The notes below the pieces were generated by a model that was given only the letters and a program-made list of their open reading frames with translations, did not search any database and had not been told where the DNA came from. This document shows, piece by piece, positions 8,978-17,799 of a DNA stretch of 64,000 bases. A program made the translations under genes and the position numbers. The stretch is from Methylobacterium mesophilicum SR1.6/6 (GTDB lineage Bacteria; Pseudomonadota; Alphaproteobacteria; Rhizobiales; Beijerinckiaceae), in NCBI RefSeq assembly GCF_000364445.2, contig NZ_CP043538.1:1619612-1683611 (forward strand). Direction: 5' to 3'. The first letter of the stretch is position 1. Each line of letters begins with the position of its first letter.

Positions 8978-9053
8978 TGGTGCCCAGGGGCGGAATCGAA
9001 CCACCGACACTGCGATTTTCAGTCGCATGCTCTACCAACTGAGCTACCTGGGC
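8978..9053 (-). tRNA. tRNA-Phe (GAA)
   Basis: Read on the minus strand, the sequence folds as a full cloverleaf: acceptor stem GCCCAGG/CCTGGGC, D-arm GCTCAGTTGGTAGAGC, anticodon loop TGAAAAT with anticodon GAA, T-arm GGTTCGATTCC, discriminator A and an encoded CCA end. It has 76 bases including CCA. It lies 104 bases downstream of yacG on the same strand. Confidence 0.97.
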
Positions 9054-9157
9054 GTCGTCCGCGCCGGTGTCGGCCTCGGACGCCGCGGGGTATAGTCAGT
9101 GCTTCGCGGCCTGTCCAGCCTGCCAAGCCGCCGATGATGTGGAACTGCCGGAAAAAA

Positions 9158-9340
9158 TCAGCGCTGGGAATCCTCATCGCGGGGTGGCTCGTCGGAGTCG
9201 ATCTCCTCCGGCAGGGCGTAGCGCTCGTTCAGCCAGCGTCCGAGATCGACGTCGGCGCAGCGCTGGGAGCAGAACGGCCGGTATTCCAGCTCGGCCGGCC
9301 TTCGGCAGATTGGGCAAGCCGCTCGCAAGACCCGTTTCAT
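9158..9340 (-). CDS. yacG: DNA gyrase inhibitor YacG
   Basis: A 60-residue zinc-binding protein. CPICRRPAE and [15 protein letters not shown] supply the four zinc-ligand cysteines and the conserved core of YacG, which binds GyrB and blocks DNA binding by gyrase. The acidic C-terminus is usual. Its ATG overlaps the maf stop (ATGA), as found in many alphaproteobacteria. Confidence 0.95.
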   Translation of the reverse strand: MKRVLRAACPICRRPAELEYRPFCSQRCADVDLGRWLNERYALPEEIDSDEPPRDEDSQR

Positions 9341-9990
9341 GCGAGGGCGCCCCAGCCGGACCGGATCGGATATCCCTCGCCGTCGAGGAGGCTCATAGTC
9401 TCGTACAGCGGCAAGCCGACCACAGCGCTGTAGGAACCCACGAGTTTAACCACGAATGCGCCCGCAAGCCCCTGGATCGCGTAGCCGCCGGCCTTTCCGC
9501 GCCACTCGCCCGAGGCGACATAACCCTGGATGTCACGGCCCGAGAGCCGCTTGAAGCGCACCCGAGTCTCGACGACCCGCTCCCTGCGACCGCGCGGCGA
9601 CAGCACGCAGACGGCTGTGAAGACCCGGTGCTGCCGCCCGGACAGCAGACGCAGGCAATCCGCCGCCTCATCCGGTACCTCGGCCTTCGGGAGCACGCGG
9701 CGGCCGACTGCGACGACAGTGTCGGCCGAGACCAGCCACGTCGGCGTCGCCCTGTCGTCCAGATGGAGGGCGGCTTCCGCGGTCGCCAGCTTGGTGCGGG
9801 CGAGCCGCCGGGCGAGTTCGCGCGGAGGCTCGGCCTTGCGCGGCGTTTCATCGACTTCGGCAGGGAGCAGCGCATCCGGCTCGATCCCGATCTGCTGCAG
9901 GATGGCGAGCCGGCGGGGCGAGGCGGAGGCCAGAACGAGGCGGGTCTTCGGCCTCTCCGTCGGCCCGACTGCTTCAGGTGTGGCGTCCAT
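9337..9990 (-). CDS. maf: Maf family nucleoside triphosphate pyrophosphatase
   Basis: A 217-residue house-cleaning enzyme that hydrolyses non-canonical or pyrimidine nucleoside triphosphates to monophosphates. [14 protein letters not shown] is the Maf signature, [17 protein letters not shown] the metal and substrate site, and [12 protein letters not shown] plus [13 protein letters not shown] complete the fold. Some alphaproteobacteria have infA directly upstream; it is not here, since 9991-10349 is non-coding. Confidence 0.95.
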   Translation of the reverse strand: MDATPEAVGPTERPKTRLVLASASPRRLAILQQIGIEPDALLPAEVDETPRKAEPPRELARRLARTKLATAEAALHLDDRATPTWLVSADTVVAVGRRVLPKAEVPDEAADCLRLLSGRQHRVFTAVCVLSPRGRRERVVETRVRFKRLSGRDIQGYVASGEWRGKAGGYAIQGLAGAFVVKLVGSYSAVVGLPLYETMSLLDGEGYPIRSGWGALA

Positions 9991-10349
9991 GGTGTTCCAT
10001 TCGCACGGGCGGCCCGGAGCGGCGCGGACTCCTGCTCAGGAACGCCGTCATCGGCCAGGACAGCCTCAATCCGCCTGCCTGATAAGGGAATGGGTTGGGG
10101 TTGTGAACCGAAGGCGATCCGGAAGCGCGCGGACGAGGGGCGCCGAACCTTTGCTTGAATCCATCGAAGACACCGTGGACCGCACGACACGTCCGGGACC
10201 GCAGCCAGGCCGATTTCGCAAGCTCCCGGTGACGACGCGCAGGCATGTTCGAGTATTCGATGCTGCCCGCCTCCGACGTTGCGGCCGGCTGTAACTGATC
10301 ATTAACCAAACGCAGCGGACAGTACCGCGGTCGCGAGAGGTCAAGCCCG
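9991..10349. other. Intergenic region without recognised gene
   Basis: These 359 bases separate the divergent maf gene and a small plus-strand gene. Overlapping minus-strand frames are Arg/Ser-rich shadows. The region presumably holds promoters for both sides, but I cannot place them confidently. Confidence 0.5.
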
Positions 10350-10559
10350 ATGCTGAACGCTGATCCGCTGCTGCCGCGCCCCAAGCTCATCAATGCCGCT
10401 CTGCTGGCCCGCGCCCTGGACGGCTTGAAGCCGAAGGTGAGTTCGCCGGTCGAGATGTGGCAGAAGCTCACGGATCAATACGTGGTCGATCTCGACGCCG
10501 TCGCAGCACTCCTCCCGGTCAGTGAGCCGGAGACGCATTGGCTGGCCGCCCGCGACTGA
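10350..10559 (+). CDS. Small hypothetical protein
   Basis: Encodes 69 residues (begins MLNADPLLPRPKLINAALLA). A GAGAGG ribosome site lies 8-10 bases before ATG 10350. There is no signal peptide or known motif; the composition is soluble and partly helical. Not recognised; support is start context and plausible protein composition. Confidence 0.5.
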   Translation: MLNADPLLPRPKLINAALLARALDGLKPKVSSPVEMWQKLTDQYVVDLDAVAALLPVSEPETHWLAARD

Positions 10560-10715
10560 GCTGCTGCATCACCCCCTTCACCCGTGCCGGCCTCTTGGCA
10601 CGTGACGTGCACAACCGTTCGACGACCGGAGGAAGCACCCAGGCAACGACAACGCGGTGGCTCGCACGCCGGAGCACCCCGCGGACCTTTCCATCACTCG
10701 AAGATGAGGTCCGTC

Positions 10716-10961
10716 ATGTCGGAATTGCTCTCTGTTGCCTTGGTCTGCGCCGGGACTTTGCTCGCGCAGGATTGCTCCCGCGACACCGCCCTCGACGTCA
10801 TCGTCTCCCCGGCGCACACGCCCATGGAGTGCTTGATGCACGCTCAGGCCATGGCCGCGCAGGCCGGCCTTCCCGGCGGCAGCGACCGATATCTGAAAAT
10901 CGCCTGCGAGCACCGCCGCGGAGCGGGTGAGCCCGCCGCCATCGTGCGCCGCGCGTCCTGA
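10716..10961 (+). CDS. Conserved small hypothetical protein with a hydrophobic N-terminus
   Basis: Encodes 81 residues. A short hydrophobic N-terminus (LLSVALVCAGTLLAQ) precedes a domain containing DCSRDTALDVIVSP, PMECLMHAQAMAAQAGL and DRYLKIACEHR, with three well spaced cysteines. Very similar small proteins recur in Rhizobiales genomes, without known role. ATG 10716 is preferred over upstream frame extensions because GAGG lies 7 bases ahead and it starts the hydrophobic segment. Confidence 0.7.
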   Translation: MSELLSVALVCAGTLLAQDCSRDTALDVIVSPAHTPMECLMHAQAMAAQAGLPGGSDRYLKIACEHRRGAGEPAAIVRRAS

Positions 10962-11240
10962 TTGCGGGCTGACCCGTCCTGCCCCGTCCTGCACGAGACC
11001 GCCGTGCCAACGCGACGCGATCTCCATCCGGCCGTCCTGTCCTGATTCGGCGCGATGAGACCGGATGGTGCATCAAAGCCACGTCGGCACCATTCCCAAT
11101 GGGATGAGCCTAAAGGACAGTTGCGGGTCACAACCCTCGAACCCATCCTGCACGGCCACGCTGATGCGGCTCCGGCCCCTGCATCCGCCGACGCTCCGAT
11201 GGCCCCGTGCTGGGCATGGTTCCTGCGAGTTCCTGCCCCG

Positions 11241-12449
11241 ATGATGTACGACACGTTCGACCTGCAGACTGACATCGCCGCCCAGACCCGGGCATGGGGG
11301 CAGCTCCTGAACGATGTCTGGTCGCCCTGGCTGAGGCTGGGTGAGCCGATCACCTGGATGTCCGCGGGGGCGCGAATGATGATGCGCGCCGGACTGACCT
11401 TCGCCCGCCCTGCCTACGGGATCGAGGCTGTGATGGTCGGCAACCGCAGTGTTCCCGTTGTCGAGGAGCCCGTCGAAGTCACGCCCTTCGGCACTCTCCT
11501 GCATTTCAGGAAGGACATTCATACCGACCAGCCGAAGGTGCTGATGGTGGCTCCGATGTCTGGGCATTTCGCGACGCTCCTGCGCGCCACCGTCCGCACG
11601 ATGCTGCCAGACCACGACGTCTACATAACCGACTGGCACAACGCCCGCGACGTGCCGCTGGCGGACGGACAATTCGGCTTCGACGATTACGTCGGTCATC
11701 TCGTCCACTTTCTGCAGGCAATGGGGGATGGTGCTCATATGGTGGCGGTTTGCCAGCCGGCTGTGCAGGCGCTGGTGGCGGCCGCCGTGATGGCGCAGAC
11801 GAAGGACCCAGCCGCGCCGCGCAGCATGACCCTGATGGCCGGTCCGGTGGATTGCCGAATCAATCCGACGGGGGTGAACGAACTCGCGACTTCGAAGCCA
11901 ATCGAGTGGTTCGAGCAGAACCTCATCGCTACCGTGCCGACCCGTCACAGGGGCGCGGGCCGCAGGGTCTATCCGGGCTTCGTCCAGGTCTCCGCCTTCA
12001 TGGCAATGAACGCCAAGCGGCACATCCAGGGTCACGCCGACCTGTTCTGGCACATGGCGAACGGCGAGCACGCCAAGGCCGAAGCCATCGGGGCCTTCTA
12101 CGACGAGTATTTCGCCGTACTGGATCTGGCGGCTGAGTTCTATCTGGGGACGGTCAAGACTGTGTTCCAGGATCACACTCTGGCGCGGAACGCGGTCAGC
12201 TACCGCGGTGATCCGATCGACCTTCGCGCGATCCGCCGGACGGCCCTGATGACAGTCGAAGGCGAGCGGGACGACATCTGCGCCGTCGGACAGACGATGG
12301 CAGCTCACGACCTCTGCACGGGCCTCGCACCTTACATGCGAACCCACCATCTGCAGGCTGGGGTCGGTCACTACGGCGTCTTCGCGGGCCGGCGCTGGGA
12401 GCAGCAGATCTACCCGCAGGTGCGCAATTTCATCCAGTCGCACAACTGA
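11241..12449 (+). CDS. phaZ: Intracellular polyhydroxyalkanoate (PHB) depolymerase
   Basis: Hydrolyses stored polyhydroxybutyrate granules to 3-hydroxybutyrate oligomers. It has 402 residues from ATG 11241, the usual size and opening (MMYDTFDLQTD). HMVAVCQPAVQAL carries the cysteine nucleophile of the intracellular PhaZ group, GERDDICAVGQT the catalytic Asp region and GVGHYGVFAGRRW the catalytic His. The frame continues upstream to 11055, but the extra residues lack family character. It fits with the ETF and 3-hydroxybutyryl-CoA dehydrogenase genes a few kb away. Confidence 0.93.
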   Translation: MMYDTFDLQTDIAAQTRAWGQLLNDVWSPWLRLGEPITWMSAGARMMMRAGLTFARPAYGIEAVMVGNRSVPVVEEPVEVTPFGTLLHFRKDIHTDQPKVLMVAPMSGHFATLLRATVRTMLPDHDVYITDWHNARDVPLADGQFGFDDYVGHLVHFLQAMGDGAHMVAVCQPAVQALVAAAVMAQTKDPAAPRSMTLMAGPVDCRINPTGVNELATSKPIEWFEQNLIATVPTRHRGAGRRVYPGFVQVSAFMAMNAKRHIQGHADLFWHMANGEHAKAEAIGAFYDEYFAVLDLAAEFYLGTVKTVFQDHTLARNAVSYRGDPIDLRAIRRTALMTVEGERDDICAVGQTMAAHDLCTGLAPYMRTHHLQAGVGHYGVFAGRRWEQQIYPQVRNFIQSHN

Positions 12450-12523
12450 GCGGCAGACGAGCCCCTCACGTCGCGCCGATTTGACCCGCCGACTGCCACA
12501 GCCCACCATGATAGCCTACTCGA

Positions 12524-15214
12524 ATGGGGCCCGGATCGTGCCGGACCTCGCAGGCATGGGGCGGAACGCGCGGCGTGATCGGCAGGGACGGCTTCGGCAG
12601 CGACAGCAGCAAAACCGGCTCGGAACCGGCCCGATCCGCGGCGGCCGCGCACCTCGATCGCTTGGTGGCTCAGGCGCGCGCCGCTGCGCTCTGGGAACAG
12701 GCGTGGCCGGTGCTGTGGCGCGGCTTGGGCGTCGGGCTGCTGTTCCTCGCGCTGTCTTGGTCCGGGCTGTGGCTCGACCTGCCGCCCGTCGGACGCCAGA
12801 TCGGGTTGGCCTTTCTGGCGGTCTCGCTGGTCGTCGCGGTCCTGCCCCTCATTCACATCGCCCGGCCGGATCGGCGCGCGGCGCTCGCCCGGATCGACCG
12901 GGAGGCGGCTTCGCGCAACAGCTCCCTGCGCCACGGTCCCGCCTCCGCGGCTCAGGATAGCTTGGCGGTCGGTGCGGCGGATGCGGGGAGCCGGACGCTC
13001 TGGGAGCTCCACCAGCGCCGCGCCGCTCAGGCCGTTGCGGCCCTGCGCGTCGGCCTGCCTCGCCCGGGCATGACCCGCCGCGATCCCTATGCTCTGCGTG
13101 CCGGTCTCGTCGTCGCCGCCGCTGCCAGCCTGTTCGCGGCGGGTCCGGAGTGGCGCGAGCGTATCGGCGCGGCGTTCGACTGGCGGGAGCCCGCGGCGCC
13201 GGGCCCGAACTTCCGCGTGGACGGCTGGATCGACCCACCCCTCTACACCCGCCTGCCGCCGCTGCTCATCGCTATGGACGGGAGCGACCAACATCTGCGC
13301 GCACCGGTCAACGCGCAGCTCATTGTGCGCATTGCCGGTCAAGGCAAGGCCGCAGCGGACACGATGCTGACCCCCAACGCGGGACTGGTCCCAGTGCCCG
13401 GCCAGGACGCGCGCCCGGATCTGCGCGAGGAACGATACCGCATCATCGGAGGGGCCGAGCTGGTCATTGTCACGCCGGCGGGCCGGCAGCGCCTCACCGT
13501 GGACGCGATTCCGGACCGTCCGCCGGAGGTGACTGCCGTGGGTGGGCCCGAGGTGAACGGACGGGGCACCTTCAACCTGACCTACCGGGCGAAGGACGAT
13601 TATGGGATCAGCACAGCCGAGGGCGTGATCGAACCACTCAAGCCGGGCCGATCCCTCGTTCCCGTGCCGCGCATTGCCCTCGCCCTGCCGCCCGACGCTT
13701 CTGGAGAGGGCGACACCAAGACCCTCGTAGACCTGACCGAGAGCCCGTGGTCCGGCGCGCGGGTGCGCTACCACATTGTCGTCAAGGACGAGGCTGGCCA
13801 GGAGGGCCGCACGCCCGACACCGAGATCACGCTGCCGGCGCGCCCATTCCGGGAGCCGCTTGCGCGGGCGCTCGCCGAGGACCGCCGCCGCCTCGTCACC
13901 GCCCCAGACACCGATCGCCGCTGGGTGCAAGGCGCGCTGGACGCGCTCCTTGTCGCGCCCGACACCTTCACGCCGCAGCCCGCCATCTTCCTCGGTCTTA
14001 GGACGGCCACGGAGCGGCTGCGCAGCGCCAAGACCGATCCCGAACTCGTCGAAGTCGCCGATCTCCTCTGGGCGATGGCCCTGAAGATCGAGGACGGCGA
14101 CCTCTCGGACGCCGAGAAGCAGCTGCGTCAGGCGCAGGACCGGCTCAAGGAGGCGATCGAGCGCAACGCCCCCGACGACGAGATCAAGCGGCTGACCCAG
14201 GATCTCAAGCAGGCCCTCGACAAGTTTCTGTCCGAGATGGCCCAGAAGCAGGGCCGCGACCCCCGGGACCAGAGCGAGCGCAGCCAGGGCAATCAGCAAT
14301 CGAAGACCGTCACGCCGCAGGATCTCGACAAGATGATCCAGGACATGGCGGAGGCGATGAAGCGGGGTGACACCGCCGAGGCGCAGCGCCTCATGCAACA
14401 GCTGCGCAACATTCTGGAGAATCTTCAAACAGCCGAACGCGGCAGCCGCTCGGATCAGGCGGCCCGCGAGATGCAGAAGCAGATGCGCGACCTCGATAAC
14501 ATGGCGAAGGAGCAGCAGGGGCTGCGCGACGAGACCTTCAAGGACGGCCAGGAGCAGCGCGGCGGCCAGAGGCCGTATAACCGCGGGCAGCAGCAGCAGG
14601 GCCAGCGCGGACAGCAGGGCAGCCAGGGCCAGCAAGGGCAGCGGCAGCAGGGACAGCAAGGGCAGCAGGGCCAGGGACAGCAGGGCCAGGGACAGCAGGA
14701 CCAGGGACAGCAGGGCAACGTCGGAGAGCGCCAGCAGGGGCTGCGACAGCGTCTTGAGGAATTGGAGCAGCGCATGAAGGAGAACGGCATGCGCGGCGAA
14801 CAGGGTCTCTCCGATGCCGAGGATGCGATGCGCGAGGCCGAGAACGCCCTCAAGCAGGGTGATTCCGGCGAGGCAGTGGATGCCCAGGGGCGGGCGCTCG
14901 ACGGCCTGAAGCGCGGTGCCGAAGGCATGGCGCAGCAGATGCAGGAAATGGCCGAGGGCCAGGGCGAGGGTCAGCAGGAAGGCGGCCAGCAGCCCGGGCA
15001 GCAGGGTCAGGCTGGGGCCCGCGACGACGATCCGCTCGGCCGCCCCACGCGCGGCCGCGATATGAGCGACGGACGGGTGCGCGTTCCCACCGCCGACGAG
15101 TCGGCGGTCCAGCGCGCCCGCCGCATCATGGAGGAGTTGCGGCGCAAGCTGGGTGACCCGACCCGGCCCCGCGAGGAACTCGACTATTTTGAGCGCCTCC
15201 TCCGCCGCAACTGA
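12524..15214 (+). CDS. TIGR02302 family (DUF4175) membrane protein with Q/G-rich repeat
   Basis: A large alphaproteobacterial membrane protein of unknown function, about 896 residues. Two hydrophobic segments near the N-terminus (about 65-85 and 90-110) and another around 190-205 are followed by a periplasmic-looking domain (WIDPPLYTRLPPLLI, YRAKDDYGIS, TDTEITLPARP-like), a coiled-coil stretch (EKQLRQAQDRLKEAIERN), a low-complexity Gln/Gly repeat (residues about 689-732) and a conserved C-terminus (ADESAVQRARRIMEELRRKL, ending LDYFERLLRR). ATG 12524 is the earliest start; a later GTG is possible since the first 35 residues are not conserved-looking. Confidence 0.85.
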   Translation: MGPGSCRTSQAWGGTRGVIGRDGFGSDSSKTGSEPARSAAAAHLDRLVAQARAAALWEQAWPVLWRGLGVGLLFLALSWSGLWLDLPPVGRQIGLAFLAVSLVVAVLPLIHIARPDRRAALARIDREAASRNSSLRHGPASAAQDSLAVGAADAGSRTLWELHQRRAAQAVAALRVGLPRPGMTRRDPYALRAGLVVAAAASLFAAGPEWRERIGAAFDWREPAAPGPNFRVDGWIDPPLYTRLPPLLIAMDGSDQHLRAPVNAQLIVRIAGQGKAAADTMLTPNAGLVPVPGQDARPDLREERYRIIGGAELVIVTPAGRQRLTVDAIPDRPPEVTAVGGPEVNGRGTFNLTYRAKDDYGISTAEGVIEPLKPGRSLVPVPRIALALPPDASGEGDTKTLVDLTESPWSGARVRYHIVVKDEAGQEGRTPDTEITLPARPFREPLARALAEDRRRLVTAPDTDRRWVQGALDALLVAPDTFTPQPAIFLGLRTATERLRSAKTDPELVEVADLLWAMALKIEDGDLSDAEKQLRQAQDRLKEAIERNAPDDEIKRLTQDLKQALDKFLSEMAQKQGRDPRDQSERSQGNQQSKTVTPQDLDKMIQDMAEAMKRGDTAEAQRLMQQLRNILENLQTAERGSRSDQAAREMQKQMRDLDNMAKEQQGLRDETFKDGQEQRGGQRPYNRGQQQQGQRGQQGSQGQQGQRQQGQQGQQGQGQQGQGQQDQGQQGNVGERQQGLRQRLEELEQRMKENGMRGEQGLSDAEDAMREAENALKQGDSGEAVDAQGRALDGLKRGAEGMAQQMQEMAEGQGEGQQEGGQQPGQQGQAGARDDDPLGRPTRGRDMSDGRVRVPTADESAVQRARRIMEELRRKLGDPTRPREELDYFERLLRRN
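14587..14720 (+). repeat. Q/G-rich coding microrepeat
   Basis: An imperfect tandem array of CAGCAGGGCCAGGGA-like 15-base units inside the TIGR02302 gene, translating to repeated GQQGQ. The units vary and there are no spacers, so this is coding low complexity and not a CRISPR. Such a tract may change length by slippage in multiples of three. Confidence 0.85.
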
Positions 15215-15285
15215 AACCCCGACAACCCCAAGACGCGACGCGGCGCCTGCAATAGGGTGCCCGTCCGGCCCGGATCCACGCCGCC

Positions 15286-15471
15286 ATGTCGTCCAACACC
15301 CTGGTCCTTCTCGCCTGCCTGGCCGTCGCCGCGGTCCTGTTCTTCGGCCTAGCCAACATGATGCGGGGCGGGAGCGCGAACCTCTCGCAGAAATTGATGC
15401 GCCTTCGCGTCCTGCTGCAGTTCGTGGCGATCCTGATCATTATGGGCGTCGTCTGGTGGCGCTCAGCCTGA
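15286..15471 (+). CDS. Twin transmembrane protein (HIG1-like)
   Basis: A 61-residue inner-membrane protein with two helices (LVLLACLAVAAVLFFGLANM and VLLQFVAILIIMGVVWW) joined by a basic loop containing NLSQKLMRLR. Such twin-TM/HIG1-type proteins commonly sit near cobalamin adenosyltransferase and ETF genes in alphaproteobacteria, as here. No function is established for this small version. Confidence 0.88.
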   Translation: MSSNTLVLLACLAVAAVLFFGLANMMRGGSANLSQKLMRLRVLLQFVAILIIMGVVWWRSA

Positions 15472-15612
15472 GCGCGTTCACCGACGAGTGTGACTGCGCC
15501 GCCGCACCGAATGCCTTTCGCCGCGGCGGCGGATGAATTGCCCGCATTCGGCCGCGGATGTCGTGCTACGCTCGGTAGTGACGAACTGCTACGCCTCCAC
15601 GGCCGAGACCGC

Positions 15613-16239
15613 ATGACTGCCCCCCTCCGTACCTGCTTCATCGGCCTCATCACCGGTGTGGCGATCATGCCCGTCTCTGCAGCCGACGCGCCGCCGCTTC
15701 CGGTCGCCTACGCGGCGCCAGCTCAGCCGCTGAGCATCGTCTCCGAAATCCGAATCGGTGGATCGGTTCAGGATCCGGGCAGTGCCGAGGGCAAGCTCCC
15801 CGGCTTCAGCAAGGCCAACATCAACGGCGAGATCCTCTTCGCCAAGCCGCGGATCAGCGCCGACCCGTTCTGGCAGGCCTTCGTTCCGCGGCCGACGGTC
15901 GGCGGCAGCTACAATACCGGCGGCCGGACCAGCTACGCGTATCTCGGCGCCACCTGGACCCTCGAAGTCTTCCCCGAGACCTTCAACCGACGGATCTTCC
16001 TCGACGGTTTCTTCGGCGGCGTGGCCCACAACGGCTATACCGGCCCGAAGGCGGACACGCCCTACGGTTTCAACACACTCGGTTGCTCCCCCATGTTCCG
16101 CGAGGCCGCCGCCCTGGGCTATCGCATCACCGAGCACTGGAGCATCATGGCCACCATCGAGCACATGTCGAATGCCGGCCTCTGCGCGAACAACCGCGGC
16201 CTGACCAATTACGGCGGCAAGATCGGCTACACCTTCTGA
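15613..16239 (+). CDS. Acyloxyacyl hydrolase / PagL-like lipid A 3-O-deacylase family protein
   Basis: A 208-residue predicted outer-membrane beta-barrel. A signal peptide (CFIGLITGVAIMPVSAADA) precedes alternating hydrophobic strands. The catalytic His-Ser pair is in IEHMSNAGLC, as in PagL, and the protein ends with an aromatic residue (KIGYTF), the usual outer-membrane insertion signal. PagL enzymes remove the 3-O acyl chain of lipid A. ATG 15613 begins the signal peptide; the open frame further upstream is not family-like. Confidence 0.85.
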   Translation: MTAPLRTCFIGLITGVAIMPVSAADAPPLPVAYAAPAQPLSIVSEIRIGGSVQDPGSAEGKLPGFSKANINGEILFAKPRISADPFWQAFVPRPTVGGSYNTGGRTSYAYLGATWTLEVFPETFNRRIFLDGFFGGVAHNGYTGPKADTPYGFNTLGCSPMFREAAALGYRITEHWSIMATIEHMSNAGLCANNRGLTNYGGKIGYTF

Positions 16240-16252
16240 GGCACTTGTCCCC

Positions 16253-16825
16253 GTGGTCAAGCTCAACCGCATTTACACACGCACGGGCGACAAGGGCACG
16301 ACCGCGCTGGCGGACGGGCAGCGCCGCTCAAAGGCGGACCTGAGGGTCGAGACCTACGGGACAGTCGACGAGACCAACGCCTGCATCGGTATGGCGCGCC
16401 TGCACACGCAGGGCCGCCTCGACGGGATGCTCGGGGCGATCCAGAACGACCTCTTCGACCTCGGCGCGGATCTCGCGACGCCGCCCACCCCGGAGCCGCT
16501 GCCCTATGAGCCGTTGCGGATCGTGGCGAGCCAGGTCGAGCGGCTGGAGCGGGACATCGACTCCCTGAACGCGGCGATCCCGCCGCTAAAATCCTTCGTC
16601 CTGCCTGGAGGCTCGCCGGCCTCTGCGGCTTTGCACCTCGCCCGGACCGTATGCCGACGGGCCGAGCGGCTTGCAGTCAGTCTGGCTGCCCGCGAGGACG
16701 AGAGCGTCTCCCTCGAGGCCATCCAGTATCTCAATCGCCTGTCGGACTTCCTTTTCGTCGCAAGTCGCGCGGCGAATGCGGACGGGGCCGACGACGTCCT
16801 CTGGGTACCCGGCGCCAACCGCTGA
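16253..16825 (+). CDS. Cob(I)yrinic acid a,c-diamide adenosyltransferase, PduO type
   Basis: Transfers adenosyl from ATP to cob(I)alamin to make coenzyme B12. It has 190 residues. The N-terminal ATP loop RIYTRTGDKGTTALADG and the blocks VETYGTVDETNACIG, LPGGSPASAALHLARTVCRRAER and YLNRLSDFLFVASR are those of the PduO/MMAB family. The start is GTG 16253 with GAGG 9 bases upstream, only 13 bases after the PagL-like gene. Adenosylcobalamin-dependent mutases serve the ethylmalonyl-CoA pathway of these bacteria, which suits the etf and 3-hydroxyacyl genes downstream. Confidence 0.95.
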   Translation: MVKLNRIYTRTGDKGTTALADGQRRSKADLRVETYGTVDETNACIGMARLHTQGRLDGMLGAIQNDLFDLGADLATPPTPEPLPYEPLRIVASQVERLERDIDSLNAAIPPLKSFVLPGGSPASAALHLARTVCRRAERLAVSLAAREDESVSLEAIQYLNRLSDFLFVASRAANADGADDVLWVPGANR

Positions 16826-16986
16826 TCCGGGCTCAGCCTTTTCAGGCACCCTCCACCGCGCCGCGTTGACAAGGCGGAAATGTGGCCGCTACGGTCCGCG
16901 CAGCTTGCGTGCCTGCCCCGGTCCCGGTGGCCGTGGAAGTGGCGTGCACGACGACAAGAATCCTCTGGGGAAGGATCGAAGCCGCC

Positions 16987-17736
16987 ATGAAGGTTCTGGT
17001 GCCCGTGAAGCGGGTGGTGGACTACAACGTGAAGATCCGCGTGAAGGCCGACGGCTCCGGGGTCGAGCTCGCCAACGTGAAGATGTCGATGAACCCGTTC
17101 GACGAGATCGCCGTCGAGGAGGCGATCCGGCTGAAGGAGAAGGGCACGGTCAGCGAGATCGTGGCGGTGTCGATCGGCCCGCAGCAGGCGCAGGAGACGC
17201 TGCGCACGGCGCTGGCGATGGGCGCCGACCGCGCCATCCTGGTCAAGACCGACGTCCCTTGCGAGCCGCTGGCGGTGGCCAAGCTGCTGAAGGCCGTGGT
17301 GGAGAAGGAGAGCCCGCAGCTGGTCATCCTGGGCAAGCAGGCCATCGACGACGACGCGAACCAGACCGGCCAGATGCTCGGCGCGCTGCTCGGCTGGCCG
17401 CAGGGCACCTTCGCCTACAAGGTCGAGGCCGGCGAAGGCAGCCTCGACGTCACCCGCGAGGTCGACGGCGGCCTGCAGACGGTCAGCCTGACGCTGCCGG
17501 CGATCGTCACCACCGACCTGCGCCTCAACGAGCCGCGCTACGCGAGCCTGCCCAACATCATGAAGGCCAAGAAGAAGCCGCTCGACGAGCTGGCGCCGGA
17601 CGCGCTGGGCGTCGACGTGACGCCGCGGCTGACCGTGCTCAAGACCGCCGAGCCGCCGGGCCGCTCCGCGGGCGTCAAGGTCGGCTCGGCCGCCGAGCTC
17701 GTGCAGAAGCTCAAGGTCGAGGCCGGCGTCATCTGA
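16987..17736 (+). CDS. etfB: Electron transfer flavoprotein subunit beta
   Basis: The beta subunit of ETF, which takes electrons from acyl-CoA and other dehydrogenases and passes them to ETF:quinone oxidoreductase. It has 249 residues; [55 protein letters not shown] and [22 protein letters not shown] are diagnostic blocks. It binds AMP. ATG 16987 gives the canonical N-terminus. etfA follows after 63 bases. Confidence 0.97.
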   Translation: MKVLVPVKRVVDYNVKIRVKADGSGVELANVKMSMNPFDEIAVEEAIRLKEKGTVSEIVAVSIGPQQAQETLRTALAMGADRAILVKTDVPCEPLAVAKLLKAVVEKESPQLVILGKQAIDDDANQTGQMLGALLGWPQGTFAYKVEAGEGSLDVTREVDGGLQTVSLTLPAIVTTDLRLNEPRYASLPNIMKAKKKPLDELAPDALGVDVTPRLTVLKTAEPPGRSAGVKVGSAAELVQKLKVEAGVI

Positions 17737-17799
17737 TCCGCTCCGCGCGGCTCCCGCCCCGGTCGAGCCCCGCGCCCCCCTTCGAGGACACACACGACC

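Noticed and set aside
12410..14659. 749-codon minus-strand frame opposite the TIGR02302 gene
   Set aside because: Leu/Arg/Gly-biased shadow of a GC-rich gene; the opposite strand has clear domain structure and a recognised family.
14587..14720. Repeated units considered as a CRISPR array
   Set aside because: Units are 15 bases, imperfect, with no spacers and in frame with a protein; no cas genes nearby.
16100..16252. Possible cobalamin riboswitch before the adenosyltransferase gene
   Set aside because: The region is mostly coding for the PagL-like protein, with only 13 bases between the genes; no B12-box was seen.
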